This document shows positions 17,847 through 27,379 of a stretch of 64,000 nucleotides of DNA, one piece after another. Source of the stretch: Snuella sedimenti (GTDB taxonomy: Bacteria > Bacteroidota > Bacteroidia > Flavobacteriales > Flavobacteriaceae). The DNA is taken from NCBI RefSeq assembly GCF_016428595.1, contig NZ_JAELVQ010000009.1, forward strand, positions 83,345 through 147,344. The letters are read 5' to 3'. The position numbers were made by a program, and so were the translations under genes. Each line of letters opens with the position of its first letter. The stretch's first letter is position 1. The notes under the pieces were generated by a model. The model saw only the letters and a list, made by a program, of their open reading frames with translations, did no database searches and was not told the origin of the DNA.

Positions 17847-20800
17847 TTGAGTAAAACCATTCTCTCCCAGACTTATGCACAGCTTTTGCAAACGCAAAAA
17901 CTGGAGGCAGCTATTGCCAATTCTAGAAGTAAAGTACATGTTAAAGGCCTCGTTGGGTCGTCTTTTTCTTTTGTTATTTCAAATGTTTTCAAAACGTCCA
18001 ATACACCCTTTTTAATTGTTTTTAATGATAAAGAAGAAGCGGCTTTTTATCTCAACGATTTGGAGCGATTGTGTAACGATAAGGATGTTTTGTTTTATCC
18101 AGGTAGTTACCGGAGACCCTATCAAATAGAGGAAACAGATAATGCCAATGTTTTGTTACGGGCCGAGGTTTTAAACCGTATTAATTCACGTAAAAAGCCG
18201 GCTATTATTGTCACGTACCCCGATGCGCTTTTTGAGCAAGTAGTTACTAGAAAAGAATTGGAGCGAAACACATTAAAAGTTGGTGTTGGGGATAACTTGT
18301 CTATTGATTTTGTTAACGAAGTATTATTTGAGTATAAATTCAAACGGGTCGATTTTGTGACAGAACCGGGTGATTTCTCTGTCCGCGGTGGTATTGTAGA
18401 TGTGTTTTCCTTTTCGAACGATGAACCTTACCGAATTGAGTTTTTTGGAGATGAGGTGGATAGTATTAGAACTTTTGATGTTGAGACACAGTTGTCTGTA
18501 GAGCAGATAAAAAAGATTAACATCATTCCCAATGTTGCGAACAAACTTTTAGAAGAGCGCCGACAAAGTTTTTTAGATTATATCGCTGCTAAAACAGTAA
18601 TATGTCTTAAAAACGCTGAGTTGCTTTTTTCAAGGATAGATGATTTTTATGCTAAAGCCGAAGCGACTTTTAAAACCTTGTCGCCCGATATTAAGCATGC
18701 CGAGCCTAACGAATTGTTCTGTAATTCGGAGTTGCTTAAAAAGCAATTGCTGGATTTTTCGATTATGGAGTTTGGTAGCTCCGCTGTCATGTCGTCCGTA
18801 GGTGAGGCATCTTATGACATTGCATTCAACACAACACCACAACCAGCCTTTAATAAACAATTCAATTTATTAATTGAAGATTTAAATACAAAGTTTAATG
18901 CTGGGTATGATAACTATATAGCCTGTGTTAGTGAACAACAAGCCAAAAGGTTTCACGATATTTTTGAAGATGTAGAAGAAGACGTGCATTACAAAACCCT
19001 TGTATTGTCATTACACCAAGGGTTTGTCGATAACGATGCCAAGATAGTTTGTTATACGGATCATGAAATTTTTGAAAGGTATCATAAATTTCATATTAAG
19101 AATGGCTATGCCAAAAAACAGGCCATTACATTAAAAGAGCTTACAAACTTAGATATTGGCGATTATGTAACGCATATCGATCATGGCATCGGCAGGTTTG
19201 GAGGTCTTCAAAAAATAGATGTCGAAGGCAAAAAGCAAGAGGCTATAAAGTTAGTATACGGAGAGCGTGATGTATTGTATTTAAGCATACATTCACTACA
19301 TAAAATAACCAAGTTTAACGGTAAGGATGGTAAGCCGCCAAAAGTATATAAGCTAGGAAGCAATGCTTGGAAAACATTAAAGCAAAAAACAAAGGCACGC
19401 GTAAAACATGTCGCTTTTAATCTCATAAAATTATACGCTAAGCGAAAGACCCAAAAAGGATACCAGTACAACCCCGATAGTTACATGCAATTGGAGTTGG
19501 AATCGTCGTTTATTTATGAAGATACACCCGATCAAAGTACTGCTACAGCAGATATTAAAGTCGATATGGAAAGCGAACGCCCTATGGATCGCTTGGTATG
19601 TGGTGATGTAGGGTTTGGTAAAACTGAGGTCGCTATTCGTGCGGCCTTTAAAGCTGTTGATAATGGAAAGCAAGTGGCAGTGTTAGTGCCAACCACAATT
19701 TTAGCTTACCAACATTATAGGACATTTTCTGCACGTTTAAAGGATTTTCCTGTTACAGTAGAATATGTTAATCGTTTTAGAACGGCCAAAGAAAAACGGG
19801 AAACGTTAGAAAATTTGGAAAAGGGTAATGTAGATATCATTATTGGCACCCATCAACTTGTTAATAAGAATGTTAAGTTTAAAGATTTAGGACTGCTTAT
19901 TGTAGACGAAGAGCAGAAATTTGGAGTAGCGGTAAAGGAGAAGTTGAAGACCTTAAAGGACAATGTAGATGTGTTGACCTTAACGGCAACGCCAATTCCT
20001 AGAACACTTCAGTTTAGTTTGATGGCTGCAAGAGATTTGTCGGTAATCACAACACCACCACCAAACCGATACCCTATTGAAAGTCATGTTATTCGTTTTA
20101 ACGAAGAAACCATTCGCGATGCCGTGAGTTACGAAATAGAGCGTGGCGGTCAGATATTCTTTATCCATAACCGTATTGAGAATATCAAGGAAGTTGCAGG
20201 GATGATTCAGCGGTTGGTTCCCGATGCTAAAATTGGTATTGGTCATGGCCAGATGGAAGGAAAAAAATTAGAACAGCTTATGTTGGCTTTTATGGATGGT
20301 GCTTTCGATGTGTTGGTAAGTACCACAATTGTGGAGAGTGGGCTTGATGTTCCTAACGCAAATACCATTTTTATTAATAATGCCAATAACTTCGGACTTA
20401 GTGACCTGCATCAAATGCGCGGACGCGTAGGGCGTAGTAATAAAAAGGCGTTTTGCTATTTTATAACACCAGAATATTCGGCAATGACCGACGAAGCCCG
20501 TAAGCGTATGACTGCTTTGGAACAATTTACAGAGCTTGGTAGTGGTTTTAATATCGCAATGAAGGACTTGGAAATACGTGGAGCTGGAGACTTGTTAGGA
20601 GGTGAGCAAAGCGGGTTTATCAATGAAATAGGGTTCGATACGTATCAAAAAATATTAAATGAAGCTATTGACGAGCTTAAAGAAAATGAGTTTAAGGATC
20701 TGTATCAAGAAGCCGATGAAGACAAGGTTTATGTGAAAGACATAACCATCGATTCGGATTTTGAATTATTGTTCCCAGACGATTACGTAAATAATATTGC

Positions 20801-21197
20801 TGAACGATTAAACCTCTATACGCAGCTTAATAACTTAAAAAATGAAGACGAATTACAAGCGTTTCAAGTTGAACTTAAAGACCGATTTGGGGAATTGCCG
20901 ATTCAGGTATTGGATTTGCTAGATAGTGTTCGCATTAAGTGGTTGGGAACTAAAATAGGTTTTGAAAAAATTCTAATGAAACACGGTAAGTTTGTGGGAT
21001 ATTTTATAAACGATCAGCAAAGTAGCTTTTATCAAAGTAAAAATTTCTCAAAAGTGCTGCAGTTTGTGCAATCCAATCCAAAGGCCTGTAAAATGAAAGA
21101 GAAGCAGACTCGCAAAGGTTTGCGTTTATTGCTTACTTTTGAGGGTGTTAAATCGGTAAAACAAGCATTAAATACATTAAAACCTATTGTGGCTTAA
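17847..21197 (+). CDS. mfd: Transcription-repair coupling factor Mfd (TTG start)
   Basis: A 1116-residue DNA translocase that removes stalled RNA polymerase and recruits UvrA. The N-terminal UvrB-like region contains FYPGSYRRPYQIEE and VRGGIVDVFSF. The RNA polymerase-interacting (CarD-like) domain starts near residue 430 (DIGDYVTHIDHGIGRF). The RecG-like motor has a Walker A motif near 585 (GDVGFGKTE) and DEEQ near 685. The TRCF C-terminal domain ends the protein. The frame begins with TTG at 17847, and no ATG that keeps the conserved N-terminus exists nearby. Length and domain order are normal. Confidence 0.97.
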   Translation: MSKTILSQTYAQLLQTQKLEAAIANSRSKVHVKGLVGSSFSFVISNVFKTSNTPFLIVFNDKEEAAFYLNDLERLCNDKDVLFYPGSYRRPYQIEETDNANVLLRAEVLNRINSRKKPAIIVTYPDALFEQVVTRKELERNTLKVGVGDNLSIDFVNEVLFEYKFKRVDFVTEPGDFSVRGGIVDVFSFSNDEPYRIEFFGDEVDSIRTFDVETQLSVEQIKKINIIPNVANKLLEERRQSFLDYIAAKTVICLKNAELLFSRIDDFYAKAEATFKTLSPDIKHAEPNELFCNSELLKKQLLDFSIMEFGSSAVMSSVGEASYDIAFNTTPQPAFNKQFNLLIEDLNTKFNAGYDNYIACVSEQQAKRFHDIFEDVEEDVHYKTLVLSLHQGFVDNDAKIVCYTDHEIFERYHKFHIKNGYAKKQAITLKELTNLDIGDYVTHIDHGIGRFGGLQKIDVEGKKQEAIKLVYGERDVLYLSIHSLHKITKFNGKDGKPPKVYKLGSNAWKTLKQKTKARVKHVAFNLIKLYAKRKTQKGYQYNPDSYMQLELESSFIYEDTPDQSTATADIKVDMESERPMDRLVCGDVGFGKTEVAIRAAFKAVDNGKQVAVLVPTTILAYQHYRTFSARLKDFPVTVEYVNRFRTAKEKRETLENLEKGNVDIIIGTHQLVNKNVKFKDLGLLIVDEEQKFGVAVKEKLKTLKDNVDVLTLTATPIPRTLQFSLMAARDLSVITTPPPNRYPIESHVIRFNEETIRDAVSYEIERGGQIFFIHNRIENIKEVAGMIQRLVPDAKIGIGHGQMEGKKLEQLMLAFMDGAFDVLVSTTIVESGLDVPNANTIFINNANNFGLSDLHQMRGRVGRSNKKAFCYFITPEYSAMTDEARKRMTALEQFTELGSGFNIAMKDLEIRGAGDLLGGEQSGFINEIGFDTYQKILNEAIDELKENEFKDLYQEADEDKVYVKDITIDSDFELLFPDDYVNNIAERLNLYTQLNNLKNEDELQAFQVELKDRFGELPIQVLDLLDSVRIKWLGTKIGFEKILMKHGKFVGYFINDQQSSFYQSKNFSKVLQFVQSNPKACKMKEKQTRKGLRLLLTFEGVKSVKQALNTLKPIVA

Positions 21198-21227
21198 TTA
21201 TTGTCCGCATAGTTATAAATATAAAGT

Positions 21228-22562
21228 ATGTTAAAATCTACTGCAATTTTAGCGTTATTACTACCAAGTATTCTTTTAGGGCAATATACTATAAAGGGGG
21301 TGTTTTCTCCAGCCGAAGAATACAAAGTAGCCTTGTTGTACAAGGTAACGCCACAAGTCTCTAATTATGTTGCTAATGCCAAAGTAGGACCCGATGGGAG
21401 TTTTGAGTTTAAAATGGATTCTACGGCTATAAAAGGCATATATAGGGTGGTCTACGCCATTCCGCAGGAAGAGTACAATTTTGATGTGATTTATAATGGT
21501 AAGGAAAACATTGCACTTACTTTTAATTCGGAAATAGGGGTAAAATTCCAATCCTCTGTTGAAAATAAATCATTGGCGTCTTATACCAATAGTATGTCCA
21601 TGATTACGCACAGTATAGGTAAGTTTTATAGGGAACAAAGTAAAGACACACTCGCTCTAATATCTATTTTTAAAACGCAAAGAGAAACGCAAGGGCACTA
21701 TGAAGCAGTTACAAAAGGAATGATCGCCTGGCATTTTATAAAGGCCAATACGCCCTATATCCCAAACGCATATGAAGATGTAGCAACCTATACTGATAAT
21801 TTGAAGACGCATTATTTTGATCATGTAGATTTTAATAATGAGGTACTCCAAAGCTCTAGTTTTTTAATAGAACGTATGTTAAATTATGTGTTTGGAATGT
21901 CGACTGAAGGGCTTGATGAAACAGCGAATTATATAAGCAATATAGATGTTTTTTGTAAAGTTATAGAACAAACAGATCCAGAGATTAAAAGAAGTTTATT
22001 GGTTGAATTATGGCAGCAAATGGTCGATTTGAATGAAGAATCGGTTGCCAACTATATTGCAGAAACCTACTTAATGGATTTGGCGGTTTTATTAAACGAT
22101 CAAGAATTATTGCATGCATTACTATTGTATAAGGATATTTCGATAGGGAGTACAGCGCCCGATTTTTCTTTTGAAGTGGAGGATGGTAAAAACAAAAAGA
22201 CTACAAAAAAATTGAGTGAATTAACGGGGGCAGAAAATTACGTATTGGTATTTTGGAGTAGTACGTGCTCGCACTGTTTGGATCAAGTACCGCAATTGGA
22301 GGCGTATGTAAAAAACAGAGAACCAGATACTGTAAAAGTGATTGCGGTTGCTTTGGAAGAAGAACCTAATGAATGGGCTTCAGTTATTAAAAATTATCCA
22401 GATTTTATCCATGTTTATGGCTCTGGTAAATGGGAAAATCCTATTGGTAATAGTTATAATGTTACAGCCACTCCAACCTATTTCATTTTAAATGATAGCA
22501 AGGTCATTATAGCAAAACCCGAAGATTTTGAAGCTTTAAAGGAATTTTTTGAAGCAGATTAG
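21228..22562 (+). CDS. TlpA-like thioredoxin-domain exported protein
   Basis: A 444-residue protein. A signal peptide (MLKSTAILALLLPSILLG) is followed by an N-terminal beta domain (about 20-120) and a helical middle region. A C-terminal thioredoxin fold (about 300-444) carries the active-site motif CSHC in WSSTCSHCLDQVP and a cis-Pro region (TATPTYFIL). It resembles TlpA/ResA-type periplasmic thiol oxidoreductases of Bacteroidota. It follows mfd by 30 bases on the same strand and may be read with it. The substrate is unknown. Confidence 0.85.
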   Translation: MLKSTAILALLLPSILLGQYTIKGVFSPAEEYKVALLYKVTPQVSNYVANAKVGPDGSFEFKMDSTAIKGIYRVVYAIPQEEYNFDVIYNGKENIALTFNSEIGVKFQSSVENKSLASYTNSMSMITHSIGKFYREQSKDTLALISIFKTQRETQGHYEAVTKGMIAWHFIKANTPYIPNAYEDVATYTDNLKTHYFDHVDFNNEVLQSSSFLIERMLNYVFGMSTEGLDETANYISNIDVFCKVIEQTDPEIKRSLLVELWQQMVDLNEESVANYIAETYLMDLAVLLNDQELLHALLLYKDISIGSTAPDFSFEVEDGKNKKTTKKLSELTGAENYVLVFWSSTCSHCLDQVPQLEAYVKNREPDTVKVIAVALEEEPNEWASVIKNYPDFIHVYGSGKWENPIGNSYNVTATPTYFILNDSKVIIAKPEDFEALKEFFEAD

Positions 22563-22593
22563 GTTTTGTTATTGTTTTGGATAGGAATAATAG

Positions 22594-22953
22594 TTAAAAA
22601 TGGTAGAAAGCATTTTCTAGATGCTCGATAGTAAAACCGTTTCCGTTCTTTATAATAGCAATAATGTCAAACCGAACATCTACGTTTAAATTGTTCTTAA
22701 TTACATAGGCATCCACAGCTTTAACAAGTCGTTGGATTTGTTTGGGTTTTACAAAATCTTGTGGATTACCGAAATCGATAGTTGATCGTGTTTTAACTTC
22801 AACAATGGCTAGTATTTCGTTAATTTGAGCAATGATATCGACCTCGGCTTTGTCAAATCGGTAGTTCCGTTCCTTAATAGCATAGCCTTTTTTCAATAAG
22901 AAATCTTCCGCCAGTTGTTCGCCTTTTTTACCAAGTTCGTTATGTTGTGCCAT
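22594..22953 (-). CDS. YraN family (UPF0102) nuclease-like protein
   Basis: A 119-residue protein with the endonuclease-like core of UPF0102. The catalytic-type residues D, E-x-K are visible in DKAEVDIIAQ and IVEVKTRSTIDFG, and the family start (GKKGEQLAEDFLLKKGY) is present. Its biological role is not established, although the fold is shared with Holliday junction and restriction nucleases. It is convergent with the thioredoxin-like gene. Confidence 0.92.
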   Translation of the reverse strand: MAQHNELGKKGEQLAEDFLLKKGYAIKERNYRFDKAEVDIIAQINEILAIVEVKTRSTIDFGNPQDFVKPKQIQRLVKAVDAYVIKNNLNVDVRFDIIAIIKNGNGFTIEHLENAFYHF

Positions 22954-23017
22954 GAAAGCCTTTTGTGTTTCATTCCAAAGTAGACCAAAGGCTAACTGAA
23001 GAATCTATTATTAAATG

Positions 23018-23178
23018 AACGTGAATAATGGATAAGGAATTTATTTGTTTTCGATACACCAAATCACAGATTTGGCACTCAAACTGACATAAATTCCCAC
23101 TAAAAGTACTTTTCGATACTGAATTTTTCCAGAATTTCAATCGAAGATACGTTAGGATTCGTAACCATTATTCACGTT
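23018..23178. mobile_element. Probable 161-bp MITE-like element (in the gap 22954-23261)
   Basis: Perfect 14-bp terminal inverted repeats (23018-23031 aacgtgaataatgg and 23165-23178 ccattattcacgtt) are flanked on both sides by the 5-bp direct repeat aaatg (23013-23017 and 23179-23183). The interior holds a nested hairpin (23036-23044 with 23089-23097, perfect 9 bp) and a 12-bp palindrome at 23102-23113 (aaaagtactttt). It has no open frame of note. The terminal repeats plus target-site duplication fit a non-autonomous transposable element. Confidence 0.6.
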
Positions 23179-23261
23179 AAATGACGTTTTAATATTTGGT
23201 AAGGTCAATATAATAAAAATCGTGGTATTTTTGCTACAAATACGATTCGTTTTGAATGTTA

Positions 23262-24422
23262 TTACCCCCTAAACAAAAAGAAGTCGTCTTTCATGCCTTC
23301 TATTTGTGAGTCTTCGTTGGTAATAATGTAGTCGATTGCCTGAGTAGTAAAATCGTTGCCCTTTTCTGTAAGTGAAACAATTTTGTTTTCAATACGAATC
23401 ATATTGTTTTTAAGCGCTAAATCCAAAACCGTCTTTGAGCGCACTTTTTGCCAGTTAATATGCTCGTTAAGATGATTAACATGGCGTTCGGTTTCATCGG
23501 TATGATTTTTTAAATGCAACAAAAATGTAAGTAATGATACTTCAGTGCGTTGTTGTTTTTCCCGGTATAGAATAGCTATGATGCCTTTATTGGGGGCAAA
23601 TAAGTAGATTGTTAAAAAAAGGATCCCCAAAACAGATGTGATAGATCCAGCAATGGAAGCGTCTAGCCAATGGGCGAGCCAATATCCTGAAACAGCACTG
23701 ATTACACCAAAGCAAATAGCGTAAGCTAACATGCGTTTTAAATTGTTGGTTATTAGGTAGGCACTCGCTGCGGGAGCGATCATTAATGCTACAACCAATA
23801 TGGCGCCTACGGCGTCAAAAGCACCAACCGTTGTAACAGAAGAAACCGTCATCAAGCCGTAATGGATTACCATAGGGGAAAATCCCAGAGCCGATGCCAG
23901 ACCGGCATCGAAGGTGCTTACTTTAAGTTCTTTAAAGAAAGCTATTAAAAGTGTGATTGTAATAAGTAGAATGGTTCCAATAATCCACAACGATTTTGGA
24001 CCGAGGTCAACTCCTGAAACAAGGAGCCTGTCGAAAGGAGCAAAGGCAAGTTCTCCAAGTAAAACCGCATCGACGTCTAGATGAATATCGTTGGCGTTCT
24101 TTGCAATTAATATCACGCCAATACTAAATAGTGCAGGGAATACTAAACCTATAGCGGTGTCTTCTTTTACTAACCCCGTTTTTTGTATGTATTCTACAAG
24201 CACTACTGTAATAATTCCAGTAAGTGCAGCTAAAAGAATAAGTACGGGCGAATTTAGATCTTGCGTAATGAAAAAGCCAATAACAATACCGGGTAAGATG
24301 GAGTGGCTAATAGCGTCACTTATCATGGCCATTTTACGAAGTACCAAAAAGGTTCCGGGAATGGCACAGGCTATGGCAACCAAACTAGCAATCAGCTGTA
24401 TTTCCAATTGGGCGCTACTCAT
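23262..24422 (-). CDS. Metal ABC transporter permease with C-terminal winged-helix-like domain (second permease)
   Basis: A 386-residue inner-membrane protein of the ABC-3 (ZnuB/MntB/TroC-D) family with about eight or nine hydrophobic helices. It shows the family pattern LRKMAMISDAISHSILPGIVIGF. The last 95 residues are a hydrophilic domain (LLTFLLHLKNHTDETERHVN onward) that looks like a winged helix, as seen in some manganese or zinc permeases of Bacteroidota. Its start overlaps the upstream permease by 8 bases, so the two are translationally coupled and probably form a heterodimer. The metal may be Mn, Zn or Fe. Confidence 0.92.
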   Translation of the reverse strand: MSSAQLEIQLIASLVAIACAIPGTFLVLRKMAMISDAISHSILPGIVIGFFITQDLNSPVLILLAALTGIITVVLVEYIQKTGLVKEDTAIGLVFPALFSIGVILIAKNANDIHLDVDAVLLGELAFAPFDRLLVSGVDLGPKSLWIIGTILLITITLLIAFFKELKVSTFDAGLASALGFSPMVIHYGLMTVSSVTTVGAFDAVGAILVVALMIAPAASAYLITNNLKRMLAYAICFGVISAVSGYWLAHWLDASIAGSITSVLGILFLTIYLFAPNKGIIAILYREKQQRTEVSLLTFLLHLKNHTDETERHVNHLNEHINWQKVRSKTVLDLALKNNMIRIENKIVSLTEKGNDFTTQAIDYIITNEDSQIEGMKDDFFLFRG

Positions 24423-25548
24423 TATTTTCGGATTGTTGGTTGTATAAATTAGCTGCTGTTTTATAGCCTTCGTTAGTTAGGCTCCAATTACCGCTTTCCA
24501 GTTTTACATATCGTTTGTCTACTAACTTTTGAAGTGTTCCCTTTGTGTAGCCCTGAAAGTTATTTAAAATCTTTATCGTGTGTGGGTGTGAAATGTCTTC
24601 ATGCGTTTTGGCGATATGGTACATAAATGCCAAGGTTTTATGTAGTTTTAAATCGCGACGGTTTTTAATAAACCGTATTTGTTTAAAGAGCAGGCCTCTT
24701 CCTGGTGAAAACACAAAGGAAATCAGTACAAAAATACCAGCAACGATAACAATAACTGGGCCTGTGGACAGGTTATTTTGGCTAGCGCTAATAGCGGTTC
24801 CAAACACACCCGAAAAGGCACCAAATATAGCGGCCAGGAATACCATCATACTTAGACTGTTGGTCCATTGCCGAGCAGCAGCGGCAGGAGCTAATAACAT
24901 GGCACTCATAAGTACAACCCCAACAGTTTGCAATCCTAAAACAATAGCCAATACAATAAACGTTGTAATTAAAATGTCTATAAACTTCGTATTAAATCCT
25001 AGTGTTTTTGTGTAATCTGCATCAAACAAAAGAATCTTGAACTCTTTCCAGAAAAGCAACAATACCAAAAGACAAATGCCTGTAACTATGCTCATGAGCC
25101 AAACATCGCTTTCAACAAGTGTTGCCGCTTGTCCGAATAAATATTTGTCCAATCCAGCCTGATTTGCGTTAGGCTGCTTTTGAATATATGTTAATAGTAA
25201 CATACCAAATCCAAAAAACAGGGAAAGGATAAGCCCCAAGGCGGTATCGGATTTTAAATGGGTTTTACTAATAATGCCCTGAATCCAAAAGGTGCCAACA
25301 AGTCCACTAATTAAAGCCCCCAGTAATAGGGTGTTGGTGTCTTTGGCTCCAGTAATTAAGAAGGCAATAGCAATGCCCGGTAGCGCAGCATGTGAAATGG
25401 CATCGCCCAAAAGACTCTGTTTTCGCAATACGGCAAAACTCCCTAGCATACCACAAACCGCACCTAAAATAGCCGTTCCGAGCGTGATGGTTCTAAGCGT
25501 GTAGTCTGTAAAGACGAGTTGTATGTATTCTAAAAAATCTATAGTAAT
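24415..25548 (-). CDS. Metal ABC transporter permease with C-terminal winged-helix-like domain (first permease; apparent ATT start)
   Basis: An ABC-3 family permease carrying AVLRKQSLLGDAISHAALPG and a hydrophilic winged-helix-like C-terminus (about the last 85 residues, ending GNWSLTNEGYKTA). The first ATG in frame is at 25449, but it would cut off the first helix region. The frame is open upstream to a stop at 25555-25557 and encodes DFLEYIQLVFTDYTLRTITL, typical of the family. No ATG, GTG or TTG exists in that extension. The best candidate is ATT at 25548-25546, which overlaps the TAA of a 23-codon leader ORF as TAATT. The ATG form would be 24415-25449. It is the fourth gene of the receptor-ABC operon. 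Confidence 0.85.
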   Translation of the reverse strand: MTIDFLEYIQLVFTDYTLRTITLGTAILGAVCGMLGSFAVLRKQSLLGDAISHAALPGIAIAFLITGAKDTNTLLLGALISGLVGTFWIQGIISKTHLKSDTALGLILSLFFGFGMLLLTYIQKQPNANQAGLDKYLFGQAATLVESDVWLMSIVTGICLLVLLLFWKEFKILLFDADYTKTLGFNTKFIDILITTFIVLAIVLGLQTVGVVLMSAMLLAPAAAARQWTNSLSMMVFLAAIFGAFSGVFGTAISASQNNLSTGPVIVIVAGIFVLISFVFSPGRGLLFKQIRFIKNRRDLKLHKTLAFMYHIAKTHEDISHPHTIKILNNFQGYTKGTLQKLVDKRYVKLESGNWSLTNEGYKTAANLYNQQSENNE

Positions 25549-25619
25549 TAATACTTAGGGTTAGATCGATATAATTTAAAACTTTTAAGGTTTTCGAATT
25601 TAAACTCTGGTTCATCCAT
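25548..25619 (-). CDS. Possible 23-codon leader ORF before the permease
   Basis: An ATG-initiated frame begins MDEPEFKFENLKSF and ends ...SNPKY with TAA at 25550-25548. The stop overlaps the proposed ATT start of the permease by one base, the same geometry as the common TAATG overlap. It starts 22 bases after the ABC ATPase stop. It may act only to couple translation. No known family is recognised. Confidence 0.35.
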   Translation of the reverse strand: MDEPEFKFENLKSFKLYRSNPKY

Positions 25620-25641
25620 AATTCATTTTTCAACTAAACAA

Positions 25642-26379
25642 CTAGTCGCTAACTACTACTTTATAGTTAATACCATAAGTTTTTGTTAGGTTATCGTCGT
25701 TAAAAATATCCTTAACCGGTCCAGTAGCTATCTTTTTCACATTTAAAAAGGTTACCCAATCAAAATATTCTGGAACTGTTTGAAGGTCGTGGTGTACAAC
25801 AATTACTGTTTTTCCTGCTTTACGAAGCTCTTTTAAAATATTGATAATGGCTATTTCTGTTGTGGCGTCAACACCTTGAAACGGTTCGTCCATAAAATAT
25901 ATAGAGGCATTTTGTACCAGTGCCCTTGCTAAAAAAATACGCTGTTGCTGTCCGCCGGATAACTGACTTATTTGTCTGTTTTTAAACGACAGCATGCCTA
26001 CTTTTTCAAGAGCTTCTAAGGCTGCTTTTTTTTCTTTTTGTCCAGGGCGTTTAATCCAGCCCAGGCTACCGTAGGTGCCCATCATAACCACATCGAGGGC
26101 GGTGGTTGGGAAATCCCAGTCTACACTGCCTTTCTGTGGTACGTAAGCAACTAGAGAGCGTTGCTTGTCGTAAGGCTTTCCATAAATAGCAACACTTCCG
26201 GCTATGGGTTTTAAAATCCCTAGAATAGACTTGATAAGTGTGGATTTACCTGCGCCATTAGGCCCAACAATAGCCATAAGAACACCTTCAGGGATTTCTA
26301 AGTCAATGTCCCAAAGCACAGGTTTGTAATTATAAGCGACGGTTAAATCGTCTACTTGGACAGCTATTTTGTTTTTCAT
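25642..26379 (-). CDS. Metal ABC transporter ATP-binding protein
   Basis: A 245-residue ATPase of the manganese/zinc/iron importer class. It has a Walker A motif (GPNGAGKST), signature LSGGQQQR, Walker B (IYFMDEPF) and the switch His region [11 protein letters not shown]. It follows the substrate-binding protein gene by 40 bases and precedes the permease pair, completing a binding protein-ATPase-permease set. Motifs and length are normal. Confidence 0.95.
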   Translation of the reverse strand: MKNKIAVQVDDLTVAYNYKPVLWDIDLEIPEGVLMAIVGPNGAGKSTLIKSILGILKPIAGSVAIYGKPYDKQRSLVAYVPQKGSVDWDFPTTALDVVMMGTYGSLGWIKRPGQKEKKAALEALEKVGMLSFKNRQISQLSGGQQQRIFLARALVQNASIYFMDEPFQGVDATTEIAIINILKELRKAGKTVIVVHHDLQTVPEYFDWVTFLNVKKIATGPVKDIFNDDNLTKTYGINYKVVVSD

Positions 26380-26419
26380 TTTGTCATATACGATTTACCT
26401 CTAGTTGTTATGACTGTTT

Positions 26420-27328
26420 TTATTTTAGCGCATTTACAATAGTGTTTACATTGTATTTAAACATGCCAATATAAGTTCCTTCAACTGTTCCAGCACTTCC
26501 TAAAGCATCAGAATATAAAGTGCCGCCAATTTCTACATGGTGGTTTTTTGAATTTACGGCAGCTTTTAGTGCTTCGATGGTTCTCTTAGGAACAGAACTT
26601 TCTACAAAAATAGCTTTTACTTTGTTTTCAATAATAAAAGCAGCAAGTTTTTGAACATCCTGAACGCCTGCTTCTGTAGCTGTTGAGATGCCTTGTAGGC
26701 CAACAACATTGAAACCGTATGCTTTTCCAAAATAATTGAAGGCATCATGTGCCGTTACTAAAATACGCTTTTCTTTAGGAAGCTGTTCTATAATGGTGTT
26801 TATTTCAGACTCTAGTGTAGTGAGTTTTTCGATGTAGTTTTTACCATTGGTTTCAAAAGCTTGCTTGTATTCTGGTTTAGCTTCAGAGAGTATTTTGACT
26901 ACATAAGAGGTAATGGTCTTCCAATAACTAATATCGAACCAAATGTGAGGGTCGAAATTACCTTGAAAGGATTCCGAACCTATAAGTGTGTCAGAATCTA
27001 AGGCATCAGAAAGGGCGACGGTTTTTTTATTTTGATGTGCCATTTTTTCAAAAACTTCTACAAGTTTTCCTTCTAGGTGCAAACCGCCATAAAAGATAAT
27101 ATCTGCATTGGCTAATTTTGTTACATCGCCTTCGCTCGCTTTGTATAAATGGGGGTCAACGCCACTACCCATTAAGCCCTGTACGTTAATGAGATTACCG
27201 CCTATGTTAGTCAGCAAATCGGTTATCATTGTAGTGGTTGTAACGATATTAAGTTTTTGATTACTTTTTTTTTCGTTTTTACATCCAAACACAACAGGTA
27301 TTATAAGTAAAAAGAATAGCTTTTTCAC
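26420..27328 (-). CDS. Metal ABC transporter substrate-binding lipoprotein (ZnuA/TroA family)
   Basis: A 302-residue cluster A-I binding protein. A lipobox at VVFGC|K (about residue 16) anchors it to a membrane. Metal-ligand His positions are seen in GSGVDPHLYKAS, GNFDPHIWFDIS and LVTAHDAFNYFGKAYG, with a conserved Asp/Glu near the C-terminus (SDALGSAGT). The long His-rich loop typical of ZnuA proteins is missing, so manganese or iron is as likely as zinc. It lies between the TonB receptor and the ATPase in one operon. Confidence 0.92.
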   Translation of the reverse strand: MKKLFFLLIIPVVFGCKNEKKSNQKLNIVTTTTMITDLLTNIGGNLINVQGLMGSGVDPHLYKASEGDVTKLANADIIFYGGLHLEGKLVEVFEKMAHQNKKTVALSDALDSDTLIGSESFQGNFDPHIWFDISYWKTITSYVVKILSEAKPEYKQAFETNGKNYIEKLTTLESEINTIIEQLPKEKRILVTAHDAFNYFGKAYGFNVVGLQGISTATEAGVQDVQKLAAFIIENKVKAIFVESSVPKRTIEALKAAVNSKNHHVEIGGTLYSDALGSAGTVEGTYIGMFKYNVNTIVNALK

Positions 27329-27379
27329 GCGGTTAAAATTTTTGCGAAGTTAATAATAAAAGTAGTAAGCACATTAAAA

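Noticed and set aside
24578..25015. A 145-codon plus-strand frame opposite the permease genes
   Set aside because: It runs antisense to conserved membrane helices, and its composition mirrors them. No independent coding sign.
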